From Armadillidium nasatum (Eukaryota; Arthropoda; Malacostraca; Isopoda; Armadillidiidae), in NCBI GenBank assembly GCA_009176605.1, contig SEYY01017012.1, positions 1-25,268 on the forward strand: a stretch of 25,268 nt of DNA, in the 5' to 3' direction. This document shows, piece after piece, positions 10,070-23,614 of the stretch (position 1 is the stretch's first letter; each line of letters starts with the position of its first letter). The notes below the pieces were generated by a model that did no database searches, was not told the DNA's origin, and saw nothing but the letters and a program-made list of their open reading frames with translations. Position numbers and translations under genes: made by a program.

Positions 10070-11720
10070 AAATAATGAAAAGAGACTTTAAAAGATTCAA
10101 TGAAAATAAGAAGGAAATAAATTTAGAATTTTATAGAAGCGTTAGGAATGTTTTCAATTAAGTAATAAATTTTAAAAGACGAGTAGAAATAAGTCTAGCT
10201 AGAAACTGAAATAAGGACTTGACGAAATATTTTAGCTTTTACAAGTTTAGCAATAAAGAACAAAATTATTTCAATTAAGTTGGTTAATTCGGATGCAGAA
10301 TTCGCAAATATGTTTAAATCAAACTTCTTTGCTTCGGTATTCATACCTGAGAAAGAGTTAATGATGCTTCACAGATTGATAGTTACAGAGAATATTTTTT
10401 ATAAGATATTGTTTCCTTAATTCAATTTGATGTTGAAGAAAAGAGATTACTTGATAATGTTGACGCAATAAATCAGAAGGTCCTGATCTTTTGATGGATA
10501 TATGGTATAATTCTATAGAAAAGTAGTAATAGACAAAGATTACACAATTTTTATTTTTACTTTACCCAATTTTAATTTTAATCTAGTTAAATAAAGCTTC
10601 AAATACATGCAAAAATTTTAAATATTAATACAGAATATTAAATAAAATATAGATTAGGGGTATTTTAAATATCAGGCAAAGTTTTCCCCGTTTTAGTTCC
10701 CACATAGCCGATAGGGGGAGATTAATCGCCGTTTACTTTTGAAAATTAAGAAAGTTTTTTTATCAGTAAAAATCCCTGTCTTGCGGCAACTTATTATATG
10801 GTAAATTTTGGTAATAGTATTGCACATACTTTTCAATTAATATTTAAGAGATTTCTTGTTAATTGTAAGCTAACTTTATCTGGAAAATAGCACAAGTTGA
10901 AAGTTGTACAATTTACCAAAAAAATCCTCAAAGAGTATTTGAGAAATTAAAGGTCAGTTAGTTTAACTTCATCAGTAATAAAGGTTTTGAAAAGAATACT
11001 GAAAATTCAAATTCATTAGACAGTAACTTACTGCGCAATTCTCAACATGATTCTAGAATAATCAAATCTTGTTAGACAAACCTTTAGAAGTTTTTGAAGT
11101 AAATTACGGACTGTGTTGACAAGAAGGATCCTTTTGATATTATTTATATAAATTTTATCAAAGCATTTGAAAAAGTTTTCCATGGCAGGGTAATGCGCAA
11201 GTTATCACAATAAAGCACAGGCAAGGTGTTTTGTAACTGTGTAAAAAGTTGGTTGTTTAATTGAAGATAGTGTGAAGAACTTGATTAAAAAATAAATAAT
11301 CTTCGGAGTGTTTAAAGAGGAGTAATTCATGGTTATGTGCTGAGTTCACCTCTGCTTTTTATATATATAAAGTATAATTGATTTGAATAAGGGTATAAGA
11401 GGGAAAGTTTCTAAGTTTAAAGATACTAAATTGGATAATTCTGTTGGAAATCTTGTAGGTTGTTTGATAATTCAGCATGACTTTGATCTAACTTCTTGGT
11501 TGGGCTATGTATCAAATGAATTTCAATTCCAAACAATTTATTCATAACGATTACTCAAAAAAGGATTTCAATTGTATGAAAGAGAAATGGCTGAAGTTTA
11601 CTAACAAGGAAATAGATTTGGGTTTAGTTTTTATCAGCAATTTGAATGTGTCGAAACAGCATTAAGAATCTGGAAACAAAGCCAGCACAGTGTTAAGTAT
11701 TATAAGTTAAAATGTTAATA
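10070..11720 (+). pseudogene. 5'-truncated CR1/Jockey-like LINE reverse transcriptase, left copy
   Basis: Broken reading frames match the endonuclease-RT linker and RT of CR1/Jockey-clade non-LTR elements. In order: K-R-D-F-K-R-F-N (about 10078), R-R-V-E-I-S-L-A (about 10178), F-F-A-S-V-F-I-P-E (about 10320), V-S-L-T-S-S-V-I-K-V-L (10957 on), D-I-I-Y-I-N-F-I-K-A-F-E (about 11137), V-L-S-S-P-L-L-F-I-Y-I (about 11338), K-F-K-D-T-K-L (11413 on) and L-N-V-S-K-Q (about 11645). The first catalytic Asp has become Asn (Y-I-N-F), and the F-A-D-D-T box has lost an Asp, so RT is dead. The endonuclease domain is missing and the LINE begins about 60 bp from the 5' LTR of the oppositely oriented Ty3/Gypsy element. 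Many stops and frameshifts. Confidence 0.75.
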
Positions 11721-12549
11721 TTAAGAGCAAAGTTTGATAAGAGTAAGAAGATAATAAGAATCTTCTATAAGTAGAAAAAAAAGAAGTGAAGTTGGTGACA
11801 TAGCCAAAAAATATTGAAATAGTGACATGGGACCGTGTTGCCACTATAAAAATTCTGGTTATATTTATTTAGTTTTTAATTTAACCTTTTTTTTATTTGA
11901 TTTTTTTTTTTTTTTTTTATAAATTTTTTTTTTATATTTTATTAATTTTAAAATTTCAATTTTACAGTGACAAAAGAGAAAAAAGCCACTGACTACCAGC
12001 AAAGTATAGATATATAAGTAATGAAAACGAATAGCAGTTTTGCTATTTATGAATTCTGTGTAATTATTACGCTACTATAACATAGATTTTATCACATATT
12101 ATGCTGAAGTAAATCCTATAAAAATTGCTTCTCTGAAATTTATTGATTTCTTTTGTTTGTCAAAACACACACTATTGCTACCTTTGTTGAAAACGGTAAA
12201 AAAAAAAAATTAAAAACTTCTTTTGTACAATAAACTTATCTCAAATACTACTAAATTATCTTATTTAACAGAAATTTTTAAATTTTTTTTTTTTATAAAT
12301 TACTACCTGTGGTTTGTGCTCCTAATATCCTAAAACATTGGGGTGGGTGGGGGGTAAACAGCTGGCAATAAATTCATCCTCCTGAACGACATCTTAGAAA
12401 ATAGTGAATTCGTGAAATTTTGAACTAATTGACAAGCATTCGCTTGTAAAAGGAGTCTATTTCTTTTCTTTGGTCAGATGCATTGATTATATTGGTTAAT
12501 TTTTGCATAAAACACGTTTCTCAAAAGATGACCAAAACGTCTCCGTAGT

Positions 12550-12550
<1 letters not shown>
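11720..12550. other. Unassigned inner-arm DNA (left)
   Basis: AT-rich sequence with T-runs near 11880-11940, poly(A) near 12197 and a short G-rich patch (GGGGTGGGTGGGGGG, about 12340-12354). No gene or defined repeat recognised. It matches its mirror 13819-14640 closely up to the inner breakpoint at 12550. Confidence 0.5.
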
Positions 12551-13818
<1,268 letters not shown>

Positions 13819-14640
13819 GACTACGGAGACGTTTTGGTCATCTTTTGAGAAACGTGTTTTATGCAAAAATTAACCAATATAATCAATGCATCTGACCAAA
13901 GAAAAGAAATAGACTCCTTTTACAAGCGAATGCTTGTCAATTAGTTCAAAATTTCACGAATTCACTATTTTCTAAGATGTCGTTCAGGAGGATGAATTTA
14001 TTGCCAGCTGTTTACCCCCCACCCACCCCAATGTTTTAGGATATTAGGAGCACAAACCACAGGTAGTAATTTATAAAAAAAAAAAAATTTTATTTCTGTT
14101 AAATAAGATAATTTAGTAGTATTTGAGATAAGTTTATTGTACAAAAGAAAGTTTTTAAATTTTTTTTTACCGTTTTCAACAAAGGTAGCAATAGTGTGTG
14201 TTTTGACAAACAAAAGAAATCAATAAATTTCAGAGAAGCAATTTTTATAGGATTTACTTCAGCATAATATGTGATAAAATCTATGTTATAGTAGCGTAAT
14301 AATTACACAGAATTCATAAATAGCAAAACTGCTATTCGTTTTCATTACTTATATATCTATACTTTGCTGGTAGTCAGTGGCTTTTTTCTCTTTTGTCACT
14401 GTAAAATTGAAATTTTAAAATTAATAAAATAAAGTTTGATTTATAAATCTGATTTCAAATCAAATATAATCAAGGTTAAATTAAAAACTAAATAAATATA
14501 ACCAGAATTTTTATAGTGGCAACACGGTCCCATGTCACTATTTCAATATTTTTTGGCTATGTCACCAACTTCACTTCTTTTTTTTCTACTTATAGAAGAT
14601 TCTTATTATCTTCTTACTCTTATCAAACTTTGCTCTTAAT
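13819..14640. other. Unassigned inner-arm DNA (right)
   Basis: Mirror of 11720-12550, beginning GACTACGGAG at the inner breakpoint. A 71-codon minus-strand frame at 13998-14213 has no recognisable domain and is broken by a length change in a homopolymer in the mirror copy, so I do not call it a gene. Confidence 0.5.
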
Positions 14641-16292
14641 ATTAACATTTTAACTTATAATACTTAACACTGTGCTGGCTTTGTTTCCAGATTCTTAATG
14701 CTGTTTCGACACATTCAAATTGCTGATAAAAACTAAACCCAAATCTATTTCCTTGTTAGTAAACTTCAGCCATTTCTCTTTCATACAATTGAAATCCTTT
14801 TTTGAGTAATCATTATGAATAAATTGTTTGGAATTGAAATTCATTTGATACATAGCCCAACCAAGAAGTTAGATCAAAGTCATGCTGAATTATCAAACAA
14901 CCTACAAGATTTCCAACAGAATTATCCAATTTAGTATCTTTAAACTTAGAAACTTTCCCTCTTATACCCTTATTCAAATCAATTATACTTTATATATATA
15001 AAAAGCAGAGGTGAACTCAGCACATAACCATGAATTACTCCTCTTTAAACACTCCGAAGATTATTTATTTTTTAATCAAGTTATTCACACTATCTTCAAT
15101 TAAACAACCAACTTTTTACACAGTTACAAAACACCTTGCCTGTGCTTTATTGTGATAACTTGCGCATTACCCTGCCATGGAAAACTTTTTCAAATGCTTT
15201 GATAAAATTTATATAAATAATATCAAAAGGATCCTTCTTGTCACCACAGTCCGTAATATACTCCAAAAACTTCTAAAGGTTTGTCTAACAAGATTTGATT
15301 ATTCTAGAATCATGTTGAGAATTGCACAGTAAGTTACTGTCTAATGTTTCTCCTTTTGAATTTTCAGTATTCTTTTCAAAACCTTTATTACTGATGAAGT
15401 TAAACTAACTGACCTTTAATTTCTCAAATACTCTTTGAGGATTTTTTTGGTAAATTGTACAACTTTCAACTTGTGCTATTTTCCAGATAAAGTTAGCTTA
15501 CAATTAACAAGAAATCTCTTAAATATTAATTGAAAAGTATGTGCAATACTATTACCAAAATTTACCATATAATAAGTTGCCGCAAGACAGGGATTTTTAC
15601 TGATAAAAAAACTTTCTTAATTTTCAAAAGTAAACGGCGATTAATCTCCCCCTATCGGCTATGTGGGAACTAAAACGGGGAAAACTTTGCCTGATATTTA
15701 AAATACCCCTAATCTATATTTTATTTAATATTCTGTATTAATATTTAAAATTTTTGCATGTATTTGAGCTTTATTTAACTAGATTAAAATTAAAATTGGG
15801 TAAAGTAAAAATAAAAATTGTGTAATCTTTGTCTATTACTACTTTTCTATAGAATTATACCATATATCCATCAAAAGATCAGGACCTTCTGATTTATTGC
15901 GTCAACATTATCAAGTAATCTCTTTTCTTCAACATCAAATTGAATTAAGGAAACAATATCTTATAAAAAATATTCTCTGTAACTATCAATCTGTGAAGCA
16001 TCATTAACTCTTTCTCAGGTATGAATACCGAAGCAAAGAAGTTTGATTTAAACATATTTGCGAATTCTGCATCCGAATTAACCAACTTAATTGAAATAAT
16101 TTTTTCCTTTATTGCTAAACTTGTAAAAGCTAAAATATTTCGTCAAGTCCTTATTTCAGTTTCTAGCTAGACTTATTTCTACTCGTCTTTTAAAATTTAT
16201 TACTTAATTGAAAACATTCCTAACGCTTCAATAAAATTCTAAATTTATTTCCTTCTTATTTTCATTGAATCTTTTAAAGTCTCTTTTCATTA
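14640..16292 (-). pseudogene. 5'-truncated CR1/Jockey-like LINE reverse transcriptase, right copy
   Basis: Mirror of the LINE at 10070-11720, read on the minus strand from about 16292 down to about 14640. It carries the same motif order and the same dead active site. In a 230-bp comparison by eye it differs from the left copy by about five substitutions and one short indel (near 15345, where extra A/G-rich bases on the minus strand precede the T-I-R-type region). It is truncated upstream at the edge of the 5' LTR at 16352. Confidence 0.75.
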
Positions 16293-16351
16293 TTTGTGCT
16301 CTGATTTTTCTACCTCAGTAATTAGGTTAACTTTTAGACTAGACGTTGAAA

Positions 16352-16650
16352 ACCTAATATATGTTTTATCTGGATTTTATTTATGTTGTTACATATAAAA
16401 CCTAGAACAGCCACCTATATCAAAATCCTAATATTTACGTTACCACCCAACTAAATTTGTTGTATATATACCGTTGTTCTTTTATAATAAAGTAATAAAG
16501 TTCAGTTTTGTAATCGACTTCAAATACTTATGAAGATAGGACTCTCAGTTTTAATTTGATATGTTATTTTTTTGTATATATCTATTTACTTTATTATTAT
16601 TGTTATTGCTATCATTATTAATTATTATTATTTATTTATATATCTAATTT
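16352..16650 (+). repeat. 5' LTR of Ty3/Gypsy element, right copy
   Basis: Same orientation as the LTR at 20248-20548 and clearly homologous over the central roughly 280 bp. As in the left copy, the outermost bases do not match the 3' LTR, so start and end are approximate. The shared edge divergence shows that it predates the arm duplication. Confidence 0.75.
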
Positions 16651-16721
16651 TTCAGTTGAATTAAGCCTAAAATCCCTCCTAACTTCTTTGGAACACTACA
16701 ATTTATTCAACTTAACAAAAC

Positions 16722-17541
16722 ATGGAGTGAGGACTTCGACCTGAGAAACTAGACATTCTTCCAAAGTCTCCTGAGGCTCCTAGAGTCTTCAAGCATTGGT
16801 TGTATGTGTTACTCGTTTTAAAGAAACTATTGAGGCCTCGGAGAATGCTTACTTTGGGTTATTGTCGAACTCTTTTGTCTTCTGAGAACTTTGAAATTAT
16901 CGTTGACTGTACTATTTTCCATGAAGTATTGAGCACTCTTAAAGATGCATTTATTAGGCCTGCAAATGAAGTTGTCGCTCGACATCATTGTCTACACAAA
17001 AACAAACCTCTAATGAGACTATTGATGAATGTCTGAGAGCTCTTTATAAAGTAAGCGTAGATTGCAACTTTCCATCTATTTCTACTGATGAGTATAGAAA
17101 TATTAGAGATACTTTCCTAACGGGTTTAAACTTTCAACAGATTAGGACTAGACTCCTAGAAAATAAGTCTTTGTATTCAACTGATGCAGTTAACCAGGCA
17201 AGAAGTTTGGAGACTGCTTTAGGGATTCTCATTCTTATCAAGGGATTTCATACATTTCATGCTCTGCTTAAGTTATTAAATTGTAGGAACCTAAAGTTGC
17301 TATTGATTATATTGCCATTACTTCTGAGAATATATGTGCAGCCTCTGATTCCAACACTAGAAAGACTCTTTGTTATTTCTGTGGGGGTGATCGTCATCCT
17401 CGCTCTGCATGTTCAGATAGAAATTCTACTAGTCGAAAATGTCAGATGCTCGGACATTATGCCAAAATATGTAGGTGTAAAACTGGTAATGCTGCTTCTG
17501 CTTTTTCAGTACTTACATGTGTTCCTGATGTTCTTTCATAG
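16722..17541 (+). pseudogene. Ty3/Gypsy gag with zinc knuckles, right copy, decayed
   Basis: Same gene as 8807-9636. The ATG at 16722 is followed two codons later by TGA, a private nonsense change; a private one-base deletion near 16808-16811 then shifts the frame. The capsid-like region continues from about 16988. The zinc-knuckle block starts at 17371: C-x2-C-x4-H-x4-C is intact, while the first Cys of the second knuckle has become Ser (S-R-K-C). The frame stops at 17539-17541. It shares with the mirror copy the TGA near 16878 and the frame change near 16985. Capsid/nucleocapsid function is inferred from the family; this copy is dead. Confidence 0.8.
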
Positions 17542-17633
17542 ATGTGACTCTGAATGGTGAGAATGTTAATACTCTTATTGACACAGGAAGCTCTGAGAAT
17601 TTCGCCTCTGAAACGACGCCAGGCAAGATGAAG

Positions 17634-17670
17634 TAGATATCTTGAGGCGATGAACGCCTCAAGATATCTA
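17634..17670. repeat. Perfect 16-bp hairpin in the PR-RT linker, right copy
   Basis: TAGATATCTTGAGGCG, loop ATGAA, CGCCTCAAGATATCTA. It contains TAG and TGA in the pol frame, so it could not have been there in that form in an active element. Confidence 0.95.
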
Positions 17671-19579
17671 ACTCTTCTTATTCTGGTGACGTTTCCTTAG
17701 TTTCCTCAAGTTATCAATCTGACATTGATGAAGTTTGTTACTTTGATATAGAAGTTAGAGGCAGGCTTTATTCCCGAGTCAAGCTGCTGATCATGAAACA
17801 ATTATGTGCTGATGAAGTGTTGGGCCTTCCTTTTTTGAAGAAATATTCAAATATCAACTTGCTCTATGACGGATCCGAACCATCTCTTGATATTTGTCCT
17901 TTAACTGCTCTATCAATAACTCCACCTAGGGTATTTTTCTGTTTGTCTTCAGACTGTCGTCCGATAGCAACTAAATCAAGAAAGTTTGGAGTTAAAAATT
18001 CTGACTTCATCAGATCCGAGATTAATCGGTTATTGTCTGAGGATATAATTGAGAACAGTCAATCCCCATGGAGAACGCAAGTTTTAATTGTCAACCAACG
18101 AAACAAAAGGCGTCTTGTAATTGATTACTCTCAAACTATTAACAAGTTTACTTACCTTGACGCCTATCCTCTACCTAGTATCGATGATTTAGTAAATAAA
18201 ATAGCCAATTATAAATTCTTCAGTACTATAGATTTGAAAAGTGCTTATCACTTGGTTCCTCTGTTGAAAGAGGAAAGATATTATACTGATTTTGAATTTA
18301 AGGGATTAAGTTTTGGATTAACGAACTACATAGCTTGCTTTCAGAAAATTATGGATGAAATTATACGCAACTACAATCTTTTAGGAACTTACGTTGATGA
18401 TGTGACTATTTGTGTAGTTACTAAAGAAGAACATGACATGAAATTCTTTGAAGTGGCTAAACTCTTAAATATGAGCCTTAACGATGACAAATGTGTTTAT
18501 TCTGCTGAATCTGTGCGTGTGCTTGGATATGAACTATGATTTAACGAACTAAGACCAGATCCAGAACGACTTGAACCTTTAAAGCATATGCCTCTGCCTG
18601 ACACTAAAAGAGGCCTCTCTTGTCTTATAGGATTGTTTGCTTACTACTCCCGGTGGATTCCCCGTTATTTTATGCCTCCTTGCCTTTAAATGAATGCGCA
18701 AGGGTCACTGTCTCTGACTTAAAAGAGGCTATTCTTACTTCGAAAAATGAAGATAGACGATCATCTCCCTTTTACTCTGGAAACTGATACTTCTGAAGCT
18801 GTCATTGGGGCTACTCTGAGTTAGGGAGGATGTCCTGTAGCATTTTATTGAAGATTTCTCTCCCTCCGAGAGGAAACATTCCTCTATAGAAAAGAAAGCT
18901 TATGCTATAATAGGGTCTATCAGAAAATTACACCATTTCTTGGCTGCTAAACATTTCTCTTTAATTACAGATCAGAGATCCGTTTCTTTTATGTTTAGTT
19001 CTAAGCATAGGAGCAAAATTAAGAATGACAAAATTCTCAGATGGAAGACTGAATTAATGTCTTATTCATTTGAAATAGCTTATAGACCTGGAAAGTTCAA
19101 TGTTGAGGCTGATGCTCTTTTTCGAGGTTTTTGTGCTGCTACACTTACTTCAAAATTGTCAGAACTTTACAGCGCCCTTTGTCACCCTGGTATCACGCGA
19201 CTTCTCCATTTCGTTCGTAGTAGGAATCTTCCATACTCGGTAGAAGATATTAAGAAAGTAAAATCCTCTTGTCATGTTTGTTGAAAGGTTAACAAGCATG
19301 CTATGAAGAATTGATACATGCTATGCGGCCGTTTGACAGACTCAGTATGGACTTCAAGGGCTCTTTGATCTCTTCTAGTTCAAACAAATATCTACTGATT
19401 ATTGTTGATGAGTTCTCAAGGTTTCCGTTTGCCTTCCCGTGGAAGGACACTTCAACAGAGACTGTTATAGTCTGCCTCACTTCTTTATTTTTCATTTTGG
19501 TTTACCTACTTATGTACACTCAGATCGAGGGTCCTCTTTCATGTCTTCGTCTCAAAAGACATTTCATTTCCGTCATGCA

Positions 19580-19602
19580 TCTCAAGGAGTCGATCAACTC
19601 CT
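19580..19602. repeat. Small inverted repeat just before the integrase Glu motif
   Basis: AAGGAGT-cgatca-ACTCCTT lies just upstream of N-G-N-G-Q-Y-E, where integrases of this family usually have a conserved H/Y-N-P-Q stretch that is not recognisable here. The mirror copy is present near 6740-6762. Confidence 0.6.
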
Positions 19603-20234
19603 TATCAATCAATGGTAATGGCCAATATGAAACGTTTGTGGGAATCATTTTGGAAGACTATTACATTAGGCTCTAGAATCTCGGAATATTTCTCTTCATA
19701 AATTGGGAATCTGTATTACCTGATGCTCTTTATTCTTGTAAGATCTCTTTTATGTACTTCCACTAACGCTACTTCCCATGAAAGGTTATTCTGCTTATCC
19801 TTGACGAACTTCTAGCTGCTTGGGATTCCCTACTTGACTTTCTTCACCGGGAACCTGTGCTGCTGAGAAAGTATACTCGACAGAAACTTGACTCCCTGTA
19901 AGAAGTTCGACTCTTGGAGGCCAATCCCCAGCATGCCCTTGTCAGATTTCCTAATGGAAGGGAAGAAAACTGTATCTACTGAGGATTTGGCACCTGCTGG
20001 AAGACTGACACCTGAATCTAACAAGGACTTTTCACCTGTTGGAAGATCGCCCTCAGACCAATCTTCGGAAGATTTTAGTGTGGATTAGACTGTCCCTAAT
20101 GTTTCTAATCATTCTTTCCCTGAAGCTGTCGATCTGGAAAGGAATGAGCCTCATGATGTTGAATCTGGTTTGCGTCGATCTGGTCTGCGATCCTGTGGAT
20201 CGACTTAAATCTCTTTGATTCTTTTTTTTTTTTT

Positions 20235-20247
20235 AGGATGGAGTGAA
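20235..20247 (+). other. Polypurine tract, right copy
   Basis: AGGATGGAGTGAA directly before the TGTT of the 3' LTR, identical to the left copy and preceded by a T-run. Confidence 0.7.
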
Positions 20248-20548
20248 TGTTATATATTTTTTCTGTATTTTATTTATATTGCTACGCATAAAACGTAGAA
20301 CAACCACCTATATTAAAATCCTAATATTTATGTTACCATCCAACTTATTTTTTTTGTATAATCTCGTTGGTGTTTCATAATAAATTTCAGTATTGTAATC
20401 GACTTCAAATACTTATAAAGACAGGACTCTCAATTTCAATTTGGTATGTTATTTTTTGTATATATCTATTTATCTTTTTTATTATTGTTATTGCTATTAT
20501 TATTAATAATTATTATTATTTATTTGTAGATCTAATTTGGACGCTACA
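20248..20548 (+). repeat. 3' LTR of Ty3/Gypsy element, right copy
   Basis: 301 bp, TGTTATATA...GCTACA. By eye it differs from its mirror LTR at about a dozen positions (about 4%), more than the outer arm differs, and less than it differs from the 5' LTR. The five bases after it (CTTAT) are not the five after the mirror LTR (CAATG in the same sense), so no target duplication can be read. Confidence 0.85.
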
Positions 20549-20567
20549 CTTATATAGAAAAATAATG

Positions 20568-20847
<280 letters not shown>

Positions 20848-20966
20848 CGTTCTAGCCCTGATTATTCTGACCCTGAAACACAGTGAGTGAATATTTTCCA
20901 AAATTAAACTATTTCCACATTTCAAAGCAGTTTTGATTTTCAAACGCCTTGTTCTAGTCAATATCT

Positions 20967-21124
20967 CTAATAGCTCTACTCTGATTTCATTTAATTCTGG
21001 TTCATATTTTGCGCTTAAGTAAAGCTGAATTTATATTATGATCAAAAGCAAATTGTTAGCTCAACGTCACTAACCAAACTTTCATCATCAAAGGCACTAA
21101 GTACAAAGGTATTGTGATTTCGGG
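20967..21124. repeat. Retained half of the 393-bp palindrome (right arm)
   Basis: Corresponds to the outer half (4903 to about 5060) of the left palindrome. The other half, the centre and about 38 bp of the first half are missing: the sequence passes directly from CTAATAGCTCTACT into ATATCTCT, which in the left arm lies beyond the far end of the palindrome. Confidence 0.88.
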
Positions 21125-23011
21125 AACGACCATATTATTTAGTAAATTACCAGCGAATATTAAGACAAAATATGTGGTTAAATGGCTCGGTTCAAAAAAT
21201 TTGGAAATATCTACCCTACCAAGGAGGATGACCGTTTTGGTTATGTTTTTCAGTAGTATGATGTTCGTTTTTTAGTGGGCTGAAAATTTCCATGTAAATT
21301 TTAAGGGCATTATTTTAGAAATTAATTTTTAATTAAATATTTTTAAAATGTTATTATATTTGTATTTATTTATAATCAAATTAAATTATAATCAAATTAA
21401 TTATTTTCTACCAATTGTATTTGAAAATCTTAGAAAAATTATTTAAATGTATGAACAGCAGTGGTTCTAAAAATAAATAATTTTTTTAAAAACAAAATAA
21501 CACTAAAATAAATTTAATTTTTCGCTGAAGGTAATTTTTTAATTATAATTAAAATAAAGTCGGCTAAGTATGGAAATGTTTTAGGAATTATATAATAAAT
21601 ATGCAAAGTTCTCTATATTTTATATTTATGGTTTCATTAAAAAAAAGTTAGTGTTTAACTTTTGTGGAAAAGATTGATATTTTAAACATTATTTCGTGCA
21701 GTACCCTCTTAATTTAAAATAGGTGTTAGTTTCTGTTAAGTGAAGATAACTTTAGTTGAATGTACTGAGTGGCTTGAATGGGACAAGGTTTTGATAGGTT
21801 CACCTATTTTCTTTCGTTTCTTATTCTTATTCTCTATTAGATTATTCCAGAAAATTCAAGCTAAAATGTCAACGATAAGCACACCAATTCACATTTTAAA
21901 TAATAATTCGACTCTGTTTCCTGGAATATCTTTTAGATTGTATGTTTTCACAAAAATAATGTCAAAATTAGCAAAATACATTGATTTCCTGGCAGGGAAC
22001 ATTATTACAAAAATTTGATTTATCTTACTAAATTTTTGATTTGAAAGGAAATGATAAACACAGTTGGTGATAGCCAAGTTTTGCCTTTTATCAGCGAATT
22101 TTAAACTTTTTAAAATACATTTTTCCTTCAATTTCTGATAGTCTATTTTTCGCTTTTATACTCTTAATATTATTTGTATTTAAGTTTTTGAATATTAATT
22201 TTTAACAAATGCGATTGTTTTTTATCAAAAGAAGATCAAAGTCCATATCCATAGTGAAGTTCATATTCCAAGGTTTCATGCACGGCACCGCCATCTATTG
22301 AGTAAAAGAATAGATAGTTCAATGTGTTTTAGAGGGACTTCGTAAATTTTGTTTACCGGTATCGCCATATTGGTGTTATGAGCATTATATTTCCTACGCC
22401 GTAAGGTGTTAGGCTTATAATTCTGTTGTTTTAAATATGCTAATAAAGTCCGTTTTCTTGCTTTCTTATTAAACATTCATCTGAGAAAATTATTAGGTTT
22501 TGGTGTAGGTAAGTGTAAAGCTTATTGAGTTTAACAATTTCCCAGTTATGGAATTCTCAAGGTAGGGACGAGACCATAATACTGCAGTTGTTTCTAAGTT
22601 GCAGGAAACGTGGTAAATATTTAGTTCCATTTTGATATTTCAACTCTTAATGTTTTTAAAAATTCCTATTCAGGTTTGTAAGCTTGTGTAATTAACACCT
22701 ATATTATATATAAACTAATGCATGAATTGGCCTACCTTTTCTCAGTGAGAGATAAAATGTTTTTAGTTTAACTGACAGAAGTATAGTTAAATTTTGGTTA
22801 GTGTTAATGCTAAGTCAGTCAGCAGGTAGGCAATTTCATTCTTTCAAGGAAAAGCTTATAGACTGAAAATGCAGAAAATAGGAAAAATTAAATGTAGTAA
22901 CAAAATATTAAATTCCATTTTATATCATTAAAAATGATGGTAAAAGTATGGTTCCACTGAACATTTTGTAATATATAGAAATTACAAGACAAAATGACCT
23001 GAAATACTTTT

Positions 23012-23013
<2 letters not shown>
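21125..23013. other. Unassigned outer-arm segment (right)
   Basis: Mirror of 2995-4902 and nearly identical to it apart from a net indel of about 19 bp near 21480-21540. No gene recognised. The 92-codon frame at 21740-22018 begins with GTG, and its partner on the other strand with TTG, so neither is a credible eukaryotic start. The 66-codon ATG frame at 22276-22476 (minus strand) is basic and unrecognised. Confidence 0.5.
22268..22514 (+). promoter_or_regulatory. Possible non-coding first exon with splice donor (right copy)
   Basis: A GC-richer patch at about 22278-22365 is followed by AG|GTAAGT with the GT at 22509-22510. It is the mirror of 3494-3740 and points outward, away from the centre of the inverted repeat. 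No acceptor or transcript is visible. Confidence 0.2.

Positions 23014-23080
<67 letters not shown>
23014..23080. repeat. (TA)n microsatellite (right mirror of 2900-2994)
   Basis: About 67 bp; it lies on the inner side of the right MITE-like element. Confidence 0.95.
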
Positions 23081-23083
<3 letters not shown>

Positions 23084-23089
23084 GGTAAA

Positions 23090-23540
23090 GGTGGAGATTT
23101 TCTGAGTTTCGATTAAAATATCGAAAATCGAAAATATCGAGAAGCCTATTGTAAACAAGAGAGTTGTCAGAGGTACGAGGTACTATTACTAGACATAGAC
23201 ACAATTATTATTACTTACTTTTCTAGCAGAACCTAATTCGACTTATCATAACCTGAACTACCGAAGTTGCCGTAAAAAGAGAATATAAAGATTATTATTA
23301 CTTATTACTTACTTTTCTAGCAGAACCTAATTCGACTTATCATAACCTGAACTACCGAAGTTGCCGTAAAAAGAGAATATAAAGAGGTGTAACGTACAGA
23401 AGAACGTAACAAGAACGCACTACAATGACAGTGAAAGAAAGGAAAATGAGCTATGAAACGAAAATGAGTTATAAAAAAAAGTTATAGGCAGGAAAGTATC
23501 AATTAAAATAAAATATCGAAACTCAGAAACAATCTCCACC
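23090..23540. mobile_element. Small TIR element (MITE-like), right copy, about 451 bp
   Basis: Mirror of 2454-2894: GGTGGAGATTTTCTGAGTTT at one end, ACTCAGAAACAATCTCCACC at the other, flanked by (TA)n on both sides. It contains the duplicated GAACTACCGAAGTTGCCGTA core at 23256 and 23350 (period 94 bp, versus 85 in the left copy). Non-coding. Confidence 0.65.
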
Positions 23541-23546
23541 TAAGCC

Positions 23547-23551
23547 TATAT

Positions 23552-23611
<60 letters not shown>

Positions 23612-23612
23612 T
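23547..23612. repeat. (TA)n microsatellite at the right outer edge of the inverted repeat
   Basis: About 66 bp. The mirror symmetry ends at its left side, and a gag reading frame ends at its right side, so it marks the outer breakpoint. Confidence 0.95.
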
Positions 23613-23614
23613 AG

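Larger units (their letters stand above)
17527..20208 (+). pseudogene. Ty3/Gypsy pol (PR-RT-RNase H-IN), right copy, decayed
   Basis: Protease begins in the -1 frame relative to gag; its active site D-T-G-S is at 17580-17591. Two stops (17634, 17640) fall inside a hairpin, then the same frame runs through RT to 18539: F-S-T-I-D-L-K with the Asp near 18231, and Y-V-D-D at 18390-18401. Unlike the left copy, S-I-D-D-L and V-I-D-Y-S are retained. A TGA at 18537 ends the frame within the connection region. RNase H shows L-E-T-D-T-S (about 18780), I-T-D-Q-R-S (about 18966) and V-E-A-D-A (about 19105). Integrase shows C-H-P-G-I-T-R, C-H-V-C (to 19281), M-D-F-K-G (about 19347), a second Asp in H-S-D-R-G (about 19520) and N-G-N-G-Q-Y-E (Glu at 19629). 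The tail ends at TAA 20206. Several shifts make it non-functional. Confidence 0.88.

Noticed and set aside
13998..14213. 71-codon minus-strand frame
   Set aside because: It crosses homopolymers of different length in the mirror copy, has no domain, and is broken there.
23523..23614. C-terminal extension of the right-hand gag frame (Ile-Tyr run and final residues)
   Set aside because: This part is encoded by (TA)n and by the end of the MITE-like element, so it belongs to the inverted-repeat edge and not to gag.
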